From an uncultured Oceanospirillaceae bacterium (lineage in GTDB: Bacteria > Pseudomonadota > Gammaproteobacteria > Pseudomonadales > Balneatricaceae): a stretch of DNA of 64,000 nt. Positions 54,910 to 63,509 of the stretch are shown here, piece after piece. A program made the position numbers and the translations under genes. The stretch's first letter is position 1, and each line of letters begins with the position of its first letter. Under the pieces are notes generated by a model. It saw only the letters and a program-made list of their open reading frames with translations, was not told the origin of the DNA and did not search any database. The stretch spans positions 62,001 to 126,000 of the forward strand of contig CAKZPE010000085.1 of the NCBI GenBank assembly GCA_937138495.1. Reading direction: 5' to 3'.

Positions 54910-55392
54910 TTACGAATCTGCCTTTGCCAGATCAAACCAGCCGGTCGGGCAACCTGCCAGTCCTGAGTCACCACGCCCCACTGTTACCCGCGCCCGCTGC
55001 TGCCGAAGCTGAACCTCCGTTTTAAAACTGTATCGATTGGTACCGTCTTCTTCGTAGGATGTCACATTGGCAACTGTAGTAACTTCCCCCAAATGGTTCA
55101 TACGGGCTTCAGAACGGACAAACCTGCCGCTGACCTGCAGTTTAAGTTTTGCCTTCATATCCTTAACATCCACATCCAGACGTACCGGAAAGTCCCGCTG
55201 ACATGTCCAGATCAGATCATTAATGTTATCCGTATAAGTCCCGGACTTAACAACACCTTCACCATCCAGCTCGATTTGTAATGTTTCAAGCTGTTCAGGT
55301 GTATAGTCCACGACAGGCTTAGTTGCCACACAACCGGACACTGCAATACTCAGACTCGCGCAAACAGCTACTCTGGCAAACGTTAATTTCAT
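54910..55392 (-). CDS. Hypothetical lipoprotein, 160 aa
   Basis: Unrecognised envelope protein with a lipoprotein signal (ASLSIAVSGC, lipidated Cys at about residue 21). The mature part is rich in beta-prone segments (LIWTCQRDFPVRLDVDVKDM, RYSFKTEVQLRQQ) with two Cys that could pair. It follows the HExxH lipoprotein gene by 57 bases and is likely co-transcribed. No function assigned. Confidence 0.7.
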   Translation of the reverse strand: MKLTFARVAVCASLSIAVSGCVATKPVVDYTPEQLETLQIELDGEGVVKSGTYTDNINDLIWTCQRDFPVRLDVDVKDMKAKLKLQVSGRFVRSEARMNHLGEVTTVANVTSYEEDGTNRYSFKTEVQLRQQRARVTVGRGDSGLAGCPTGWFDLAKADS

Positions 55393-55448
55393 CAGTTAAA
55401 TATCCTTTTCTACAGAAGATACAGTGCCAACGCCTGTACCGTTAACAA

Positions 55449-56255
55449 TTACTGAGCCGTAAACAGCTCCGGATGACGCAAAATTCTCGTCTCGGCAGGC
55501 GGCTCTTTCAGAATGTTCCAGGCAAGCTCGGTCCCTCCCTTACCGTACTGATACAGGAAGAACGCATAACCAGTACGATAAATATCATCCATGTCTTTTT
55601 CGTATACTTCCTGAGGGTCACGGGTATCGGCGGAATGCTCCGCCTCCGAACGATAATCCTCAAGGTCGCCAATAACGCCCATCTGCAGTAATACCAGCGC
55701 GGTAATCAGCTCAGTATGACCTTCGATAGTCATTCGCAGCGCTTCACGTTCATCAGGTGTGTGGTACTTATCATCGCTGTACTTCAGCCCATATGTCTGG
55801 TCCTGTAAGGCATGTACCAGTTCATGGGTCATAATGCCCAGCAAATGGTAATAAGCCTCATCTTTCGCGCCCCGTTCATTTCTTGCCGTAATCTTAAAGT
55901 TCTCTGCAACGATGAATATCGCTTTACGGTCATCGTCATAAATCGCCCCAACAGCGCGCACATAGTGCTGCAACTCCTGATCAGCGGTTTCTTCTCCATC
56001 ATCCTTAAGGAACATATCGGTAAGTTCGGCAACCGTCACGAAGTTGATTTCAGGGATGTTTAGCTGATGGCCCGACTGTCGCTCAATTTCCGACGCGGAT
56101 ATCTCAATCACATCTTTAATATCCTGCTCAGAATATAACGACATGATGTCGTAAGTACGCGGTTGAACATTCTGACTGTTACAGCCTGACAACAAAAACA
56201 TCAGCGCAACGAAAGAAAACAGACGAATAAAACTAAAATTATGGAGGTAATACAT
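55449..56255 (-). CDS. Lipoprotein with HExxH metalloprotease motif
   Basis: Envelope lipoprotein of 268 residues from the ATG at 56255, which gives a proper lipobox (LLSGC, C25); a 44-residue longer frame is rejected. The zinc motif H144-E-L-V-H148 is followed by E178-G-H180, the spacing of a gluzincin-type peptidase. The rest is alpha-rich and unrecognised. It may cut envelope proteins or peptides; substrate unknown. Confidence 0.72.
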   Translation of the reverse strand: MYYLHNFSFIRLFSFVALMFLLSGCNSQNVQPRTYDIMSLYSEQDIKDVIEISASEIERQSGHQLNIPEINFVTVAELTDMFLKDDGEETADQELQHYVRAVGAIYDDDRKAIFIVAENFKITARNERGAKDEAYYHLLGIMTHELVHALQDQTYGLKYSDDKYHTPDEREALRMTIEGHTELITALVLLQMGVIGDLEDYRSEAEHSADTRDPQEVYEKDMDDIYRTGYAFFLYQYGKGGTELAWNILKEPPAETRILRHPELFTAQ

Positions 56256-56605
56256 GCACGGGCCCTTTTCCCTGGCGACAACAGTTGTTTCTGACATGCC
56301 TGACAGACACTGCAGATAAGCAAAACCTGCTATCTGATCTGTATAAGCTAACAACTTGAATAGACAGAATTTTTTCAGTTGTGACACACAAAATCAAGAC
56401 AATTTGTAATCTAATCCCCAATCTGACATCGCTATCTTTCCGGTGCCACTGACAACAGTGGTACGTAATATCCTCGGGTATTTCATTCTGTGATCCCGGT
56501 GCTTCAGCCATACGTCCAAACAGAGTAACAACATTGCCCCGTAGTCAAAATAGCCAGCTAGTGCTGCACTGACTCATCCGGGCCTTTAACAGTTGCAGTC
56601 CGTCA

Positions 56606-56618
56606 TAGTTAAAAACTA
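56606..56618. promoter_or_regulatory. TAGTT-AAA-AACTA inverted repeat
   Basis: A 13-base inverted repeat sharing the TAGTTA arm with the palindrome 73 bases downstream. A third TAGTTA lies at 56628. Possibly an additional binding site of the same regulator. Confidence 0.35.
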
Positions 56619-56678
56619 AAAACCCGATAGTTAAGATAAAACAGCCAAACTCTGATTCTTCACTTAGTATGCAAAATA

Positions 56679-56697
56679 TAGTTAGGACTACTAACTA
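56679..56697. promoter_or_regulatory. Candidate MarR operator (TAGTTAG-N5-CTAACTA)
   Basis: A perfect 7-base inverted repeat with a 5-base spacer, 31 bases ahead of the first gene of the thiol-redox group, at the place where a repressor would block the promoter or early transcription. The size fits MarR-family dimers. A MarR gene closes the same gene group. Confidence 0.55.
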
Positions 56698-56728
56698 ATA
56701 AGCAAAATTCATAACACGGAGAATAACG

Positions 56729-56971
56729 ATGACTAATGCCATTTTTTACCATGCAGGCTGCCCTGTTTGTGTGTCAGCAGAATCACAGATTCTGGACATA
56801 GTCGACCGGAACAAAGTTGAACTGGAGGTTGTGCACTTCGGTGAAGGCCAGGCTAACCGGATTGCAGAGGCGGAAGCCTGCGGAGTTAAGTCCGTGCCGG
56901 CCCTCGTCATCGACGGCCAGGTATTACACATTAATTTTGGTGCCAGCATGGAAGACGTGAAGAACGCATAA
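56729..56971 (+). CDS. Glutaredoxin/thioredoxin-like protein, 80 aa
   Basis: Small thioredoxin-fold protein of 80 residues with C11-P-V-C14 as redox pair in FYHAGCPVCVSAES and a cis-Pro region VKSVPALVIDGQ. No signal peptide, so it acts in the cytoplasm. Start follows CACGGAGAATAACG. First gene of a group that goes on with a secreted protein, DUF2024, a redoxin and a MarR regulator. Confidence 0.83.
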   Translation: MTNAIFYHAGCPVCVSAESQILDIVDRNKVELEVVHFGEGQANRIAEAEACGVKSVPALVIDGQVLHINFGASMEDVKNA

Positions 56972-57031
56972 AGCAGTCACTCCCTTTATACATGCTTCCT
57001 TTTATAGTTACGGAATAACAGGTTAATAACG

Positions 57032-57781
57032 ATGAAAATCCAAAAAAGCTCAAACACATTTCTGGCTGCAGCGTGCGCACTTGCACTGACAGCCTCAACC
57101 GCTGCCCTTGCGGGTGGTAGCCACATTGATTCGCCGGCAGACCCGGCCATTAATGCAGATTTTGATATCTTAAAGGCACGGGTAATTACTGACGGCTCAC
57201 ACCTGGTGTTCCATCAGAAAGTCAGTGGTACTGCCGGTCAGACAGTACCGGCAAAAGTCGGCCAGCTCGGCGGTTCAGAAATCTATACTTATGTATGGCC
57301 AACATCGCTGGACAGCAGCACTGTCGGTTTCGCAGCGGACAAAGGCGTTCTTGCGCTGGCACTGACCGTTCACCCTGACTTCGATGACACCCCGCTTTAC
57401 GACGAAGATGGCGACGGCGACAAGAAAAATGACGGTGATAAGTGGCACAGCCACTGGGTTGTTCTGACACCTGATAACAATTGTGGCAAAGGGGCCCTGA
57501 AGATCCGCGACATTCCGGAAGGTACCTCACCGAAAATGCCTGACACCTGGCCTGAACTGCCGATTTACATCGACAGCCCGGGCTATGACTGGGCACTGAA
57601 TAACGGCGAAGCACTGATCAGGGTCCCGCTTAAGGACGTTGGCTTATCGAAGAACTTTAAGTTTGATGCAGTAACATCTGTGATCAAAATCAACGAAAAC
57701 GTCCATGCACCTCTGGCCTGTATTTCGAATGTCTGGGATATCGCATCAGCTGACCTGAGCCTGCCAGGCAACGTTCAGTAA
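57032..57781 (+). CDS. Exported hypothetical protein with acidic loop
   Basis: Unrecognised protein of 249 residues with a Sec signal peptide (AALA near residue 27). A Ca-binding-like acidic loop DEDGDGDKKNDGD lies near residues 129-141. The mature protein begins GGSHIDSPADPAIN and has two Cys (NCGK, LACIS). It is 60 bases after the glutaredoxin-like gene, so co-transcription is likely. Function unknown; a periplasmic partner of the thiol-redox proteins is conceivable. Confidence 0.72.
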   Translation: MKIQKSSNTFLAAACALALTASTAALAGGSHIDSPADPAINADFDILKARVITDGSHLVFHQKVSGTAGQTVPAKVGQLGGSEIYTYVWPTSLDSSTVGFAADKGVLALALTVHPDFDDTPLYDEDGDGDKKNDGDKWHSHWVVLTPDNNCGKGALKIRDIPEGTSPKMPDTWPELPIYIDSPGYDWALNNGEALIRVPLKDVGLSKNFKFDAVTSVIKINENVHAPLACISNVWDIASADLSLPGNVQ

Positions 57782-57854
57782 AACGCCATAATTTACCTGC
57801 AGGGCATACTCAGCCAATGGGTATGTCCCGCCAGCTTTACAGAGTGAGATCACG

Positions 57855-58136
57855 ATGAAAATTGATGTTTACGATACCTACGCCACCCTGTCATCAGGCA
57901 AGATGGTGCACTTTGATGTCTTTATACCCAGCGGCGAAAACAAAGCCACGGCGGTGAACTACGCCAATACATTTTTAGCTACACTGGAAGAGACACACAA
58001 CAGCCTGAATCAGCAGCTGTGTAATTTTTGCCATTCGGAAATCACTAACCCGAAAATTGCTGCAGAAATCGCTGCACATGGCCACTATATTCTGCAAATG
58101 GAAGGTTGCCCTAAACCATACGGAGGCCCCGAATGA
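57855..58136 (+). CDS. DUF2024-family protein
   Basis: Small cytoplasmic protein of 93 residues matching DUF2024 by its MKIDVYDTY start, the HFDVFIPSG segment and the CNFCH motif (C56-x2-C59-H60). The motif may bind a metal or act in redox. The stop overlaps the next start as ATGA. Function unknown. Confidence 0.82.
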   Translation: MKIDVYDTYATLSSGKMVHFDVFIPSGENKATAVNYANTFLATLEETHNSLNQQLCNFCHSEITNPKIAAEIAAHGHYILQMEGCPKPYGGPE

Positions 58137-58600
58137 AGACATTAACGCCTGCCCCCCCGCTGGATGTGAGTGAATGGCTGAACAGCCAGCACGGCATCAG
58201 CCTCGCTTCACTGCGGGGCCGTGCGGTTATGATTTGTGCCTTTCAGCTGCTCTGCCCCGCCTGTGTAGAGCTGGGACTGCCTCAGGCCAAGCGGGTCAGA
58301 ACGTTATTTGCAGAACAGGATCTGGTGGTTCTGGGTCTGCATACCCTGTTTGAGCATCACGGGGCGGTTACAAAAGCCACACTTGAAGCGTTTCTGCATG
58401 AAAACAGAATACGCTTCCCGGTTGGGATTGACCGGAACGACGGAACCTCAGCCATTCCGAAAACCATGCAGACCTATAACTTGCAGGGCACCCCAACAAC
58501 CTTGCTGATTAACAAGCAAGGCCTGATTACCCGGCAGCATTTAGGCCATATTCCGGATTTACAGCTGGGTGCAGAGATCATGGCGCTCATAGCCGAGTAA
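58133..58600 (+). CDS. Redoxin/TlpA-like thioredoxin-fold protein
   Basis: Thioredoxin-fold protein of 155 residues. The redox pair is in LLCPACVELG (C-P-A-C) and cis-Pro in LQGTPTTLLIN. No signal peptide. Probably works with the glutaredoxin-like and DUF2024 proteins in thiol chemistry or peroxide handling. Translationally coupled to the DUF2024 gene. Confidence 0.83.
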   Translation: MKTLTPAPPLDVSEWLNSQHGISLASLRGRAVMICAFQLLCPACVELGLPQAKRVRTLFAEQDLVVLGLHTLFEHHGAVTKATLEAFLHENRIRFPVGIDRNDGTSAIPKTMQTYNLQGTPTTLLINKQGLITRQHLGHIPDLQLGAEIMALIAE

Positions 58601-58618
58601 GCAGAACAGATAAAATAA

Positions 58619-58664
58619 CCGGCCTGTCACCTGATACTGGCCAGCTGACATCAGGTGATGGCCG
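58619..58664. terminator. Long hairpin between redoxin and MarR genes
   Basis: CGGCC-TGT-CACCTGAT and ATCAGGTG-AT-GGCCG pair around 14 bases. Followed by TTTGAG only, so a strong terminator is not certain; it may be an attenuator between the operon and the MarR gene. Confidence 0.45.
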
Positions 58665-58736
58665 TTTGAGCATACCCTGAACTTATGACAAACTGGCCGC
58701 CGAAAATCAGCAGACCACACCGAATATGAGTGTTTT

Positions 58737-59336
58737 ATGAAGAATGTTTTTGATAGTTCACAGCAAAATATGCACACGAAAATTATCGTGGGCATCGAAC
58801 GGTTATCAACATTGTTCCGCTTTGGCTTACAGGACCAGGCCAAAAAAAATCAGCTGACGCCGCTGCAGATACAGATCATCCTGTTTATTGGCTTGCACCC
58901 AAAACCCAGTTCCCCGTCAGACATTGCCGATGAGTTCGCATTAACCCGGGCAACGGTCAGCGATGCCATCAAGACCCTGATCAATAAATCCCTGGCGGAA
59001 AAGATTCAGGATCCGGCAGATGCGCGTAAATTTTCGGTGCGCCTGACGGATCAGGGTAAACAGGAACTCAGTTCATTTCATCCGCTGACCCAGACGTTTG
59101 ATAAGGCACTGGGAAACCTCTCTGAAGCAGAATGTGAAACCGTATGGCAAGGCATTCTTACACTGTTCAAAGCGCTCCACCCTACAAACATTCCGGTACG
59201 AATGTGCTACAGCTGCCAGTATTTCAAAGCCGGAGACGGCGACTCGACGCATTTCTGTAACCTGATGCAGGTTACCCTGCCATCACAGGATTTAAGACTG
59301 GACTGCCCTGAGCACCTGATAAAAGTACAACACTGA
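58737..59336 (+). CDS. MarR-family regulator with Cys-rich C-terminal tail
   Basis: Winged-helix regulator of 199 residues. Residues about 20-145 form the MarR domain (SPSDIADEFALTRATVSDAIKTL with the wing at KIQDPADARKFSVRLT). The last 50 residues carry C157-x2-C160, H-x-C near 172-174 and C189-P-E-H, a pattern suited to zinc or to thiol sensing. It lies directly after the redox genes and may repress them through the 56679 palindrome. The effector, perhaps an electrophile or oxidant, is inference. Confidence 0.87.
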   Translation: MKNVFDSSQQNMHTKIIVGIERLSTLFRFGLQDQAKKNQLTPLQIQIILFIGLHPKPSSPSDIADEFALTRATVSDAIKTLINKSLAEKIQDPADARKFSVRLTDQGKQELSSFHPLTQTFDKALGNLSEAECETVWQGILTLFKALHPTNIPVRMCYSCQYFKAGDGDSTHFCNLMQVTLPSQDLRLDCPEHLIKVQH

Positions 59337-59421
59337 ATCACCTGAAGGATACCGCTCGTTATCTTCTTCATCTTCCACGGCGGCTAAGGCAATAAGTTTA
59401 GCCGTATTTAAGCAGACAAAC

Positions 59422-59451
59422 AGCAACAGGCATCCGCAGATACCTGTTGCT
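59422..59451. repeat. Hairpin between convergent genes
   Basis: AGCAACAGG pairs with CCTGTTGCT around 12 bases between the MarR and ubiT genes. No T run follows in either direction, so it is called a repeat rather than a terminator. Confidence 0.5.
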
Positions 59452-59456
59452 AACGT

Positions 59457-59981
59457 TCAGGCGTCCCCCTTATGAACCTGCCCGGCTGCAAAATTCACCA
59501 GCCGGCTGACCGGTTCAGGTAAACATTCAAGATCCGCACTGTCGATAATATTTTTGATCTCCAGGCCCAGTTCCGTGTCCCCTTCTATGATCAGCCGCCG
59601 CTGAAAGAATAAACTGTCCGGATCTTCATAGCGGGCAGCAATCAGCAACAAGTCTTCACTGCTGGCCCTGAAGGTTACCTTTGCAGTCGCCGTTTCCTGT
59701 AATGCATCAGCGACGACTAACTGCCCCTGCCGGTAAGTAATCAGCCAGCTCAGGTCCAGATCAGTAATATCGATACGCAGCCAGTGATCCGTCAGGCAAT
59801 CAAAATCACCGTCTTCCAGCGCCTCCGCAAACAACCGCTCAAGCGTCGCCTGCAGGCCTGTTTTAATCACCTTAAAAGGCAATACACGTAACACCGGCTT
59901 TAAGTGTACGGGACGAAACCATGTCGGTTTGGGTAAGGCGGAGCCGGCCGTAGCCAGATGCTGTTGCAGGGTAAGAAGCAT
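59457..59981 (-). CDS. ubiT: Anaerobic ubiquinone biosynthesis accessory protein UbiT
   Basis: SCP2-domain lipid-binding protein of 174 residues from the ATG at 59981 (AGAGGA upstream); a 41-residue longer frame is rejected. With UbiU and UbiV it supports oxygen-independent ubiquinone synthesis, where UbiT binds the prenylated intermediates. The HLKPVLRVLPFKVIKTGLQ start of the domain and LITYRQGQLVVAD are typical. Divergent from ubiU with FNR-like boxes between. Confidence 0.9.
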   Translation of the reverse strand: MLLTLQQHLATAGSALPKPTWFRPVHLKPVLRVLPFKVIKTGLQATLERLFAEALEDGDFDCLTDHWLRIDITDLDLSWLITYRQGQLVVADALQETATAKVTFRASSEDLLLIAARYEDPDSLFFQRRLIIEGDTELGLEIKNIIDSADLECLPEPVSRLVNFAAGQVHKGDA

Positions 59982-60032
59982 CACGAATCCTCTGGCAAAA
60001 AATCCATTATACCCGGCAGCACCCGGGCTCAA

Positions 60033-60046
60033 TTGATATGCATCAA
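60033..60046. promoter_or_regulatory. FNR/Anr box (perfect)
   Basis: TTGAT-ATGC-ATCAA equals the FNR consensus TTGAT-N4-ATCAA. It lies 52 bases ahead of ubiT and about 125 bases ahead of ubiU. Confidence 0.8.
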
Positions 60047-60081
60047 CCGGGCTGATCCGGTTAGCACATAGCAAGGCGCAC

Positions 60082-60095
60082 TTGTCATATATCAA
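60082..60095. promoter_or_regulatory. FNR-like box (one mismatch)
   Basis: TTGTC-ATAT-ATCAA differs from the FNR consensus at one arm. About 75 bases ahead of ubiU. Confidence 0.6.
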
Positions 60096-60169
60096 GGAGC
60101 ACACACCTTCGCCTGCTTAAGATGTGCCTCCCGTTCCCCCACTGCTCATTCACTGAATCAGGTAACAGC

Positions 60170-61165
60170 ATGGAATTACTTTGTCCGGCGGGTAACCTGC
60201 CCGCACTGAAGTCCGCCATTGATAATGGCGCTGATGCGGTTTACATCGGTCTTAAAGATGACACCAATGCCCGTCACTTTGCCGGTTTAAACTTCACCGA
60301 CAAAAAACTCTTTAAAGCCGCAGATTACGTGCATCAGCACGGCAAAAAACTGCACGTTGCTATCAATACTTTCGCCCAGCCAAACAGCTGGTCACGCTGG
60401 CAGCATGCGGTGGATCAGGCAGTCGATATCGGCTGTGATGCCCTGATTATTTCTGATATCGGCGTACTGGAATATGCCGCCAATACCTACCCCGATGTCG
60501 AGCGGCATTTATCTGTACAGGCTTCCTGTACCAACCTTGAAGCCATTCACTATTACCACAACAACTTTGCTGTCGACCGGGTCGTTTTGCCACGGGTACT
60601 GTCGATCCAGCAAGTTATGCAACTGGCGAAAAACAGCCCGGTGGCACTGGAAGTCTTTGCCTTTGGCAGCCTGTGCATCATGGCAGAAGGCCGCTGTTAT
60701 CTGTCGTCCTACATGACCGGCGAATCCCCCAATACCGCCGGCGCCTGCTCCCCTGCCAAATATGTTCGCTGGCAGGAAACGGATCAGGGCACCGAAGCAC
60801 GCCTGAACGAAGTGCTGATCGACGTATATGCCCCGGATGAATCCGCCGGGTACCCAACCCTGTGCAAAGGCCGCTTTGAAGTTGAAGGTAATACCTACCA
60901 TGCGCTGGAAGAGCCCACCAGCCTGAACACGCTGGAACTGCTGCCAAAACTCGCAGCGGCCGGAATAGTCTCGTTCAAAATCGAAGGCCGCCAGCGCAGC
61001 CCGGCATATGTCGAGCAGATTACCCGAACCTGGCGTCAGGCCATCGACAGTTATCAGCAAAACCCGGACAACTTTAGTATCACTGAACAGTGGCATAAAA
61101 CCCTGGCGAATCTCTCGGAAGGTAGCCAGACCACCCTGGGTGCTTACCACCGCAGCTGGCAATAG
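60170..61165 (+). CDS. ubiU: O2-independent ubiquinone hydroxylase subunit UbiU
   Basis: Peptidase-U32-fold iron-sulfur protein of 331 residues that, with UbiV, hydroxylates the ubiquinone ring without oxygen, using prephenate as oxygen donor. Cluster ligands C169, C176, C193 and C232 fall at the same numbers as reported for E. coli UbiU, which also confirms the start at 60170 (AGGTAA upstream). The N terminus is MELLCPAGN. It is co-transcribed with ubiV, 12 bases apart. Confidence 0.95.
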   Translation: MELLCPAGNLPALKSAIDNGADAVYIGLKDDTNARHFAGLNFTDKKLFKAADYVHQHGKKLHVAINTFAQPNSWSRWQHAVDQAVDIGCDALIISDIGVLEYAANTYPDVERHLSVQASCTNLEAIHYYHNNFAVDRVVLPRVLSIQQVMQLAKNSPVALEVFAFGSLCIMAEGRCYLSSYMTGESPNTAGACSPAKYVRWQETDQGTEARLNEVLIDVYAPDESAGYPTLCKGRFEVEGNTYHALEEPTSLNTLELLPKLAAAGIVSFKIEGRQRSPAYVEQITRTWRQAIDSYQQNPDNFSITEQWHKTLANLSEGSQTTLGAYHRSWQ

Positions 61166-61177
61166 GAGATAAAAACC

Positions 61178-62059
61178 ATGCAGTTTTCATTAGGCCCGGT
61201 GTTGTTCTTCTGGCCCAGAGAAGATATCCGTTACTTTTATGAGCAGGCCGTGAGCAGCAGCGCCGATATTATTTATCTGGGTGAAACTGTCTGTTCCAAA
61301 CGCCGGGAATTGAAAGCCGACGACTGGATTAATCTGGCACGGGAAGTCAGCGACTGCGGCAAAAAAGTGGTTCTTTCAACCATGGCGTTGCTGGAATCCC
61401 CCACAGAGCTGAACACCCTGCGTAAACTGGTTGATAATCATGACATCATGATCGAGGCCAACGACCTGTCTGCCGTGGAGCTGGCCCGTCAGAAAAAGTT
61501 ACCTTTTGTGGTCGGACCGGCCATCAACTGTTACAACCTTGCAACCCTGAAAGTTCTGTTAAACCAGGGGATGCGACGCTGGGTCATGCCGGTTGAGCTC
61601 TCCGGCGACTGGCTCGGCAGGCTGTTACAGGAAGCCACCGATGCCGGCATCCGCGACCGGTTTGAAACAGAAGTATTCAGTTACGGACATATGCCCCTGG
61701 CTTATTCAGCACGCTGCTTCACTGCCAGAGCGGAAAACCGCCCCAAGGATGACTGCCGCTACTGCTGTATCAACCACCCTAACGGACTGATGATGAAATC
61801 CCGTGAAGCGGAAAAAGTCTTCCGCCTGAACGGCATTCAGACCATGTCCGGCTACTGCTATAACCTGATCAATGAAGTGGGGGCGATGGAAAAACTCGGC
61901 GTGGATGTGATGCGGCTCAGTCCGGAATCTACAGACACACTGGATCAGCTGGAAGCTTTCCGGTCACAACTGGACAACCCGGTATATACGCCCCTGACAA
62001 AGGATCTGGAATGTAACGGTTACTGGCATCAGATCGCCGGCATGAGCATGCAGGGCTAA
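61178..62059 (+). CDS. ubiV: O2-independent ubiquinone hydroxylase subunit UbiV
   Basis: Partner of UbiU, 293 residues, also a peptidase-U32-type iron-sulfur protein. C39 in LGETVCSKRRE and C180, C193, C196, C197 in the SARC and DDCRYCC segments supply the cluster ligands. Start follows AGGAGATAAAAACC. Together with UbiT and UbiU it lets the cell make ubiquinone under anoxia. Confidence 0.95.
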   Translation: MQFSLGPVLFFWPREDIRYFYEQAVSSSADIIYLGETVCSKRRELKADDWINLAREVSDCGKKVVLSTMALLESPTELNTLRKLVDNHDIMIEANDLSAVELARQKKLPFVVGPAINCYNLATLKVLLNQGMRRWVMPVELSGDWLGRLLQEATDAGIRDRFETEVFSYGHMPLAYSARCFTARAENRPKDDCRYCCINHPNGLMMKSREAEKVFRLNGIQTMSGYCYNLINEVGAMEKLGVDVMRLSPESTDTLDQLEAFRSQLDNPVYTPLTKDLECNGYWHQIAGMSMQG

Positions 62060-62071
62060 AATCAGATGTTA

Positions 62072-62104
62072 AAAAAGCCACGGTGACAGGCACCGTGGCT
62101 TTTT
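62072..62104. terminator. Bidirectional terminator between ubiV and yegD
   Basis: AAAAAGCCACGGTG pairs with CACCGTGGCTTTTT around ACAGG. T runs form in both directions, serving ubiUV and the leftward Hsp70 gene. Confidence 0.9.
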
Positions 62105-62141
62105 CACGTAAGCATGCTTTAACAGTTACACAGCGTATCGC

Positions 62142-63509
62142 TTATCGGAAGCAAAGATCCGCCCAGCGGGCCAGCCCTTCTGTGACAGACCCCATGTAAT
62201 TGCCACTGACAATCGGTGTATCCGGTAACAGGGCTTTAACCGCCTTGCGAATCACCGGTGAACGGGATGAACCGCCGGTGATATACACCACATCCGGCTT
62301 AACGTCGCTCTGTTCAAGGATATCCCTGATCAGGCCGTTAACCTGCCGCATCGGCTCGGTAATGGCCTGCTCCATCTGCTCAAGCATCAGGGGTACATCC
62401 ACCACTTCATTCAGCAGATTAATACTGGCGGTACACTGCTGCGCATCTGACAGGGCAATTTTGGCTTTTTCAGCTTCTCCCACCACCATATGCCCCAAAG
62501 ACTTCTGATATACCTGGATCAGGCGGGCAATTTTCTCCGGGTGCCGGGCTTCAATTTTCAGCTGTTTCAGTGCATCCAGATTTTCATAGGCATAAAAGCT
62601 GCGCTGCGCATTCACGTCATTAGTAGCCACCGGATTCCAGAACGCCATGGATGGCAGGGTTGTGCCTGAAACCGTCTGGCCATCTTTACCGAATTCAGGC
62701 ATGAAACGCTGAAAGGCAATAGAAATATCCAGATTATTACCGCCAACCGAACGGCCGGCATGGCCCAGCAAAGTTTCGGACCGGTCCTGTTTCTGCAGCC
62801 ACTGCGGCCCCATGCGAATCATGGAGCAGTCTGACGTACCACCGCCGATATCCACCACCAGCACGTTTTGTTCTTCAGTCAGAGTCGATTCAAAATCCAG
62901 CCCCGCTGCCACCGGTTCAAACTGAAATTCAATATGCTTAAAGCCTGCCCGGGTCGCTGCCCGCCGCAGAATGCCTTCCGCCTGAATGTTCGACTGTTCA
63001 CCGCCACGGTTGTTAAAGTTAACCGGCCGGCCTATCGCTGTTTCGGTAATGTCCTGCTGCAAATGTGCTTCAGCACGGCGTTTCACATTCGCCATCATGG
63101 CGCAGACAATGTCTTCAAACATCACCAGCTGTGCTTCCCGCAGTTGCAGGGTGCCAAGGAACGATTTGGGAGACTTCACGTAGTAGACGAAATCCGGGTC
63201 TTCCAGATACAGATCCCGCGCCTGCTGACCAAAAAACACGTCTTCTGCCTGCACCTTTAGTCCTTCAGCCCGGTTTTCTGCAATCGCCCGGCGTAACAGA
63301 CCTTCCCCCACAGTACTCAGAGGTTTGATATCCAGACAACTGAACAGATACTCAGGCACCGATTCGCGGGTAGGTGCGCACATGGCAGACAGCAATAACG
63401 GCCCGTTATCTGACAGAGGAATGGTTTCAACCTGCGCATCAGAACAGTTTTTATTAACCACATGTGCCACAGAACAGTTGGATGTTCCGAAATCAAAGCC
63501 AATCGCCAT
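62142..63509 (-). CDS. yegD: Hsp70-family protein YegD
   Basis: Actin-ATPase-fold Hsp70 relative of 455 residues, the length of E. coli YegD. Phosphate 1 motif is IGFDFGTSNCSVA near 3-15, phosphate 2 VVDIGGGTSDCSM near 218-230, and the adenosine motif YITGGSSRSPVIRK near 410-423. It lacks a usual Hsp70 substrate-binding domain. Chaperone function unproven. Monocistronic between two terminators. Confidence 0.9.
   Translation of the reverse strand: MAIGFDFGTSNCSVAHVVNKNCSDAQVETIPLSDNGPLLLSAMCAPTRESVPEYLFSCLDIKPLSTVGEGLLRRAIAENRAEGLKVQAEDVFFGQQARDLYLEDPDFVYYVKSPKSFLGTLQLREAQLVMFEDIVCAMMANVKRRAEAHLQQDITETAIGRPVNFNNRGGEQSNIQAEGILRRAATRAGFKHIEFQFEPVAAGLDFESTLTEEQNVLVVDIGGGTSDCSMIRMGPQWLQKQDRSETLLGHAGRSVGGNNLDISIAFQRFMPEFGKDGQTVSGTTLPSMAFWNPVATNDVNAQRSFYAYENLDALKQLKIEARHPEKIARLIQVYQKSLGHMVVGEAEKAKIALSDAQQCTASINLLNEVVDVPLMLEQMEQAITEPMRQVNGLIRDILEQSDVKPDVVYITGGSSRSPVIRKAVKALLPDTPIVSGNYMGSVTEGLARWADLCFR

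Larger units (their letters stand above)
56256..56728. promoter_or_regulatory. Intergenic region with promoter of the thiol-redox operon
   Basis: About 470 bases without a gene between divergent transcription units. The right third has three TAGTTA-type motifs, including the palindrome at 56679. The left part must hold the leftward lipoprotein promoter. Confidence 0.55.
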
